DNA from: Mytilus californianus
Lineage: Eukaryota; Mollusca; Bivalvia; Mytilida; Mytilidae
DNA: 64,000 nucleotides
Direction of reading: 5' to 3'
Assembly: GCF_021869535.1 (NCBI RefSeq)
Contig: NW_026262668.1
Coordinates: 25,301,732-25,365,731, forward strand
Each line of letters opens with the position of its first letter. Position 1 is the stretch's first letter. The position numbers were made by a program, and so were the translations under genes. The notes beneath the pieces were generated by a model. The model worked only from the letters and a program-made list of their open reading frames with translations. It ran no database searches and was not told the origin of the DNA. Below are positions 63,010 to 64,000 of the stretch, piece after piece.

Positions 63010-64000
63010 AGTATTTAGTTTGTGATTTATACTGGTAAATATGATGATATGCTGCGTAAATTTTGAGCTTGAAGCAGAAAACATGAATTTTGTATGATAC
63101 ATAACAAGACGAATAATTCAAGTCTTATACCAGTTTTCCATAAATGATCATGGTTATTATGAAGAAAATCAAAAATAAGTATTTTCTTGTCGCTGCTTTG
63201 AATATTATAACATTCTACAATATAAACTCTGACTAAAACATTACTGATTGCTTCTAAAAACGAATTCACTGTATCGCATAGCTGAACGATTATCAGGTAA
63301 ATACGTTGATAGAGGTGTCGTTTAATAAGGTATTTAATAGCCTCGGCTTGTATAATAGTATCTAAAATAAAGTAATAACAACCTATAGATTTCCAAAATG
63401 GAAAGTGTTCCTTTAACCGACCTTTAACAACTAAACTGGTTTAACCTGGTTCTTACTCAAAATAATTATAAGTTAATTCAGATTAATTTACTACAAAACT
63501 ATTAATATATTTATCTTTCTTTATACTTGCTTTTGGATATCATCAAGAGGATTCTTATGTCTTTGTCTCTATCCAAATTAAAGAGATTCATTAAGACTTC
63601 AGGACGAAATAAATGTATCGAGCACAGTAAGACGTCAGCGTGCTGATTTGAGAGCAATAAGAAACATTCTCGCGACCCAAAGCCAAAAAGTCAAAGAGCC
63701 AGAAAAAAACTTGAAACGCCATTTGTACATTGAAATCTATTTCATCTGTTCCACCGTGTGAAACTATACAATTACATAATATAAGGTAAGGATCATGAGC
63801 TTATCGTTAGTATAATATATTAAAAAGAAGAGATATGACACTATCTGTAGAGAAAAACATAATGTATCGAAATATTACCTTTTGGAAATATCGTCATAAA
63901 CGAACTGTATTGGATAATGCTTTCAAACAACAACTACAAGAAACCATTACAAGTATGAACTTTCCTGATTAATTCCCCTGACGTTTTATAGTTGAAGACG
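63010..64000. other. No recognisable feature at right edge
   Basis: AT-rich sequence. I found no conserved ORF, splice-bounded exon or known repeat. Confidence 0.35.

Noticed and set aside
62848-63269. Overlapping minus-strand frames near the right edge
   Set aside because: One is driven by the poly-C/poly-A tract. None shows a family motif or splice evidence.

Overview
The window looks like nuclear DNA of a marine mussel (Mytilus or a close relative). It is AT-rich, gene-poor and intron-bearing. It carries many dispersed repeats that I recognise as mussel/bivalve repeats: a ~300-bp family beginning 'aagaagatgtggtatga', pearl-type elements with ~160-bp core repeats, Penelope-like reverse transcriptase remnants and a DIRS-type RNase H remnant. 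There are no rRNA, tRNA, CRISPR or bacterial operon features. Species assignment is inference from repeat recognition.

Layout: most of 590-59,567 is a head-to-tail array of diverged copies of one ~10-kb unit, here called A (590-4,975, partial), B (5,184-19,336, partial), C (29,282-42,445), D (42,446-52,610) and E (52,611-59,567, partial). Each copy has its own scars. A has a pearl-like insertion and a foldback element. B has a 612-bp inversion and keeps an 8.4-kb block missing from C and D. A 9.9-kb TIR-bounded element with a PIF/Harbinger-type transposase sits between B and C. C has a 292-bp palindromic element and a 2.1-kb CACTA-like element. D has a local rearrangement. E has a Penelope-like insertion. 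Right of 59,567 lie a three-copy 186-bp tandem repeat, more Penelope-like debris, a DIRS fragment and unannotated sequence.

The main biological content is a small gene repeated on the minus strand in units C, D and E, with its first exon also in A. A 58-bp signal-peptide exon with a TATA box about 75 bp upstream and a consensus donor is followed, 3-5 kb downstream, by a 209-bp terminal exon. That exon encodes a six-cysteine domain spaced C-X6-C-X4-C-X13-C-X5-CC, like a beta-defensin or the C-terminal domain of bivalve big defensins. All three terminal exons keep the same length, splice acceptor and open frame, yet nearly all their differences change amino acids, and copy E has relocated its double cysteine. 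This suggests a tandemly expanded, diversifying antimicrobial-peptide family. Copies A and D carry a one-base frameshift in the signal exon, so C and E are the best candidates for expressed genes.

The only other convincing coding sequence is selfish: a 369-residue, two-exon Harbinger-like transposase that looks intact, divergently paired with a two-exon accessory ORF broken by two in-frame TAG codons.
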